A DNA stretch of 64,000 nucleotides, taken from Lachnospiraceae bacterium. Its GTDB lineage: Bacteria; Bacillota; Clostridia; Lachnospirales; Lachnospiraceae. The DNA is taken from assembly GCA_017540355.1 (NCBI GenBank), contig JAFYBE010000016.1:62001-126000 (forward strand), in the 5' to 3' direction. A program made the translations under genes and the position numbers. Position 1 is the first letter of the stretch; every line of letters starts with the position of its first letter. The notes below the pieces were generated by a model, which did no database searches, was not told where the DNA came from, and was given only the letters and a program-made list of their open reading frames with translations. Below are positions 63,901 through 64,000 of the stretch, one piece after another.

Positions 63901-64000
63901 TGTAATCCTTAAACAATCCGTATATTACGGACAAATCTTTCAACTTTTTCTCAAGAGTTCTCTTATTTCCTTCGGCTGCATATCCGATAAGTTCCTCGAT
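60989..64000 (-). CDS. addB: ATP-dependent nuclease subunit B (AddB), 5' end outside window
   Basis: At least 1003 residues; the frame stays open to the last base, so the start lies beyond 64000. An apparent TTG start at 63943 is internal, since AddB is about 1150 residues and must begin with a helicase-like Walker A region not seen here. C-terminal nuclease: VKVTDYKSGKKEFSL (DYK), and four iron-sulphur cysteines, one in YAGCAYAYF and three in CEYCEYAGVC. Forms the heterodimer with AddA, encoded next in the same transcript. Confidence 0.95.
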   Translation of the reverse strand: MEELIGYAAEGNKRTLEKKLKDLSVIYGLFKDYIKDKYITTEETLDVLARDIYRCHIAKDSVVIFDGFTGFTPIQNKVLEALMDVAKDIEITLTLDGIDSVSKLSTDSVNENDLFALTRKTFFSLSSMAQNHGLETKVDIMQPGARYGMSSELSFLERQFLRPTSSVYNNDCYDIKLSSYATIRDDVRGLAHNIKALLRDKGACYRDIAVITGNMESYSGELEEVLAEYDIPYYLDKNKGIVCNPFVEFIKSSLEIISADFSYDAVFRYLRTGFAGIGSDDTDLLDNYITAVGIRGLSAYSRPFVKSTAKMRRNDNVTEELEKLNEIRLKFLDSLNPLIKAGVVRTKAGSASEYVMAIYEFITNNGCASVLKEYAEKFENEARYELSGEYSQIYKLTMELLEQINALIGQESMAPEDFLKLLEAGFDEIEVGTIPQSVDRVIIGDMERTRLKPVKYLFFLGLNDGWVPKDTGKGGLISDADREYLADSNIELAPTPRSQVYIDRFYLYCNLTKPSEKLYLSYVAMDDEMKAARPSYVIEHIKSIFPALKISEGAAKDVADNIGSLGEAKVCFSDLVREYALGTEDLQREEYIKILHAIIGDKDYINGIVSNAFFSYEKKDLGRYIAGLLYGSRLYTSISRMEKYAGCAYAYFLKYGLSLEEREEYGIEAADLGNVYHGVLETFAGLLAGKGLDWDNFTDEQAEELINEAVETEAARYTDALFFENEKNRYVADRMKKVMLRTVKTLAYQMKMGEFTPYEYEYEFEREVKTTDGKIKVKGKIDRLDIKKAEDKVLVKVTDYKSGKKEFSLMCFYYGVQLQMVVYMNGAVEKIAKEFPGKEMVPAAMLYYRIKDPIVDEVSSGDESVIEQKINKELMLKGLVDDSDEVVISLDKSLAEGNEDKKSKAKSDVFANSSDTKSRADMMVISRFADKKAVQLTERMVSGDISIDPKEIRKSASTTEFDSCEYCEYAGVCGFDEHMPGYHKQLIKKEDDAVLLEKMKAEL

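Noticed and set aside
63941..63943. TTG as the start of addB
   Set aside because: The frame continues without a stop to the window edge and the family N-terminus is missing.
1..64000. CRISPR arrays, tRNA/rRNA genes, insertion sequences, prophage
   Set aside because: Looked for direct repeats with spacers, CCA-ended cloverleafs, transposase or integrase motifs; none seen.

Overview
The window reads as a chromosomal segment of a low-to-mid GC Gram-positive anaerobe of the Clostridia, most likely family Lachnospiraceae and plausibly Butyrivibrio-like. This is inferred from recognised families, not from a search. Pointers are the DUF5716/DUF5717 pair, a DUF5721 protein, AsnA-type asparagine synthesis, AddAB, a PadR-HAAS-PspC cassette, strong AGGAGG-type ribosome sites, and a TRAP-type binding protein feeding a 7TM hybrid kinase. 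The sequence is almost wholly coding. I see no rRNA, tRNA, CRISPR array, insertion sequence or prophage.

Layout, left half (nearly all minus strand). 1-9.2 kb: a stress and folding block with a partial actin/Hsp70-like ATPase (DUF5716), a giant repeat protein (DUF5717), htpG under a perfect CIRCE operator, a stand-alone CheY, a PrsA-like lipoprotein foldase and purC. 9.3-15.5 kb: one apparent operon comEA - response regulator - histidine kinase - GerMN lipoprotein - comEC, tying DNA-uptake genes to a two-component system. 15.5-22.3 kb: an arginine operon argG-GNAT-argJ-argB-argD ending in an orphan membrane-anchored solute-binding protein, preceded by a phased array of ARG-box-like palindromes. 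22.3-28.4 kb: DUF5721 - DUF1294 - LytTR regulator - MoxR - DUF58 - membrane transglutaminase.

Middle. 28.5-32.2 kb holds a small orphan plus-strand gene, a DegV protein and a 779-residue protein with a PI3/4-kinase-like active site, the most unusual single gene here. 32.3-36.8 kb is carB-ridA-DMT transporter, with no carA beside it. 36.9-44.2 kb is an operon valS-fapA-folC-small ORF-zinc-ribbon/TPR membrane protein, bounded by a consensus promoter and an intrinsic terminator. 44.2-49.3 kb is a sensory operon: TRAP-type lipoprotein, 7TM hybrid kinase, atypical response regulator.

Right end. 49.4-51.3 kb carries an autoregulated-looking PadR - HAAS/DUF4097 - PspC envelope cassette on the plus strand. 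Then come a nuclease-helicase fusion, an HPr-like protein without the phosphorylatable histidine, asnA with a leader terminator, a CPBP membrane protease, and thiT under a TPP riboswitch. The window ends with addA and a truncated addB. Three genes (DUF5721, the helicase, the CPBP protease) share an extended -10 motif 6-7 nt before the ATG and lack a ribosome site, which suggests leaderless transcripts.
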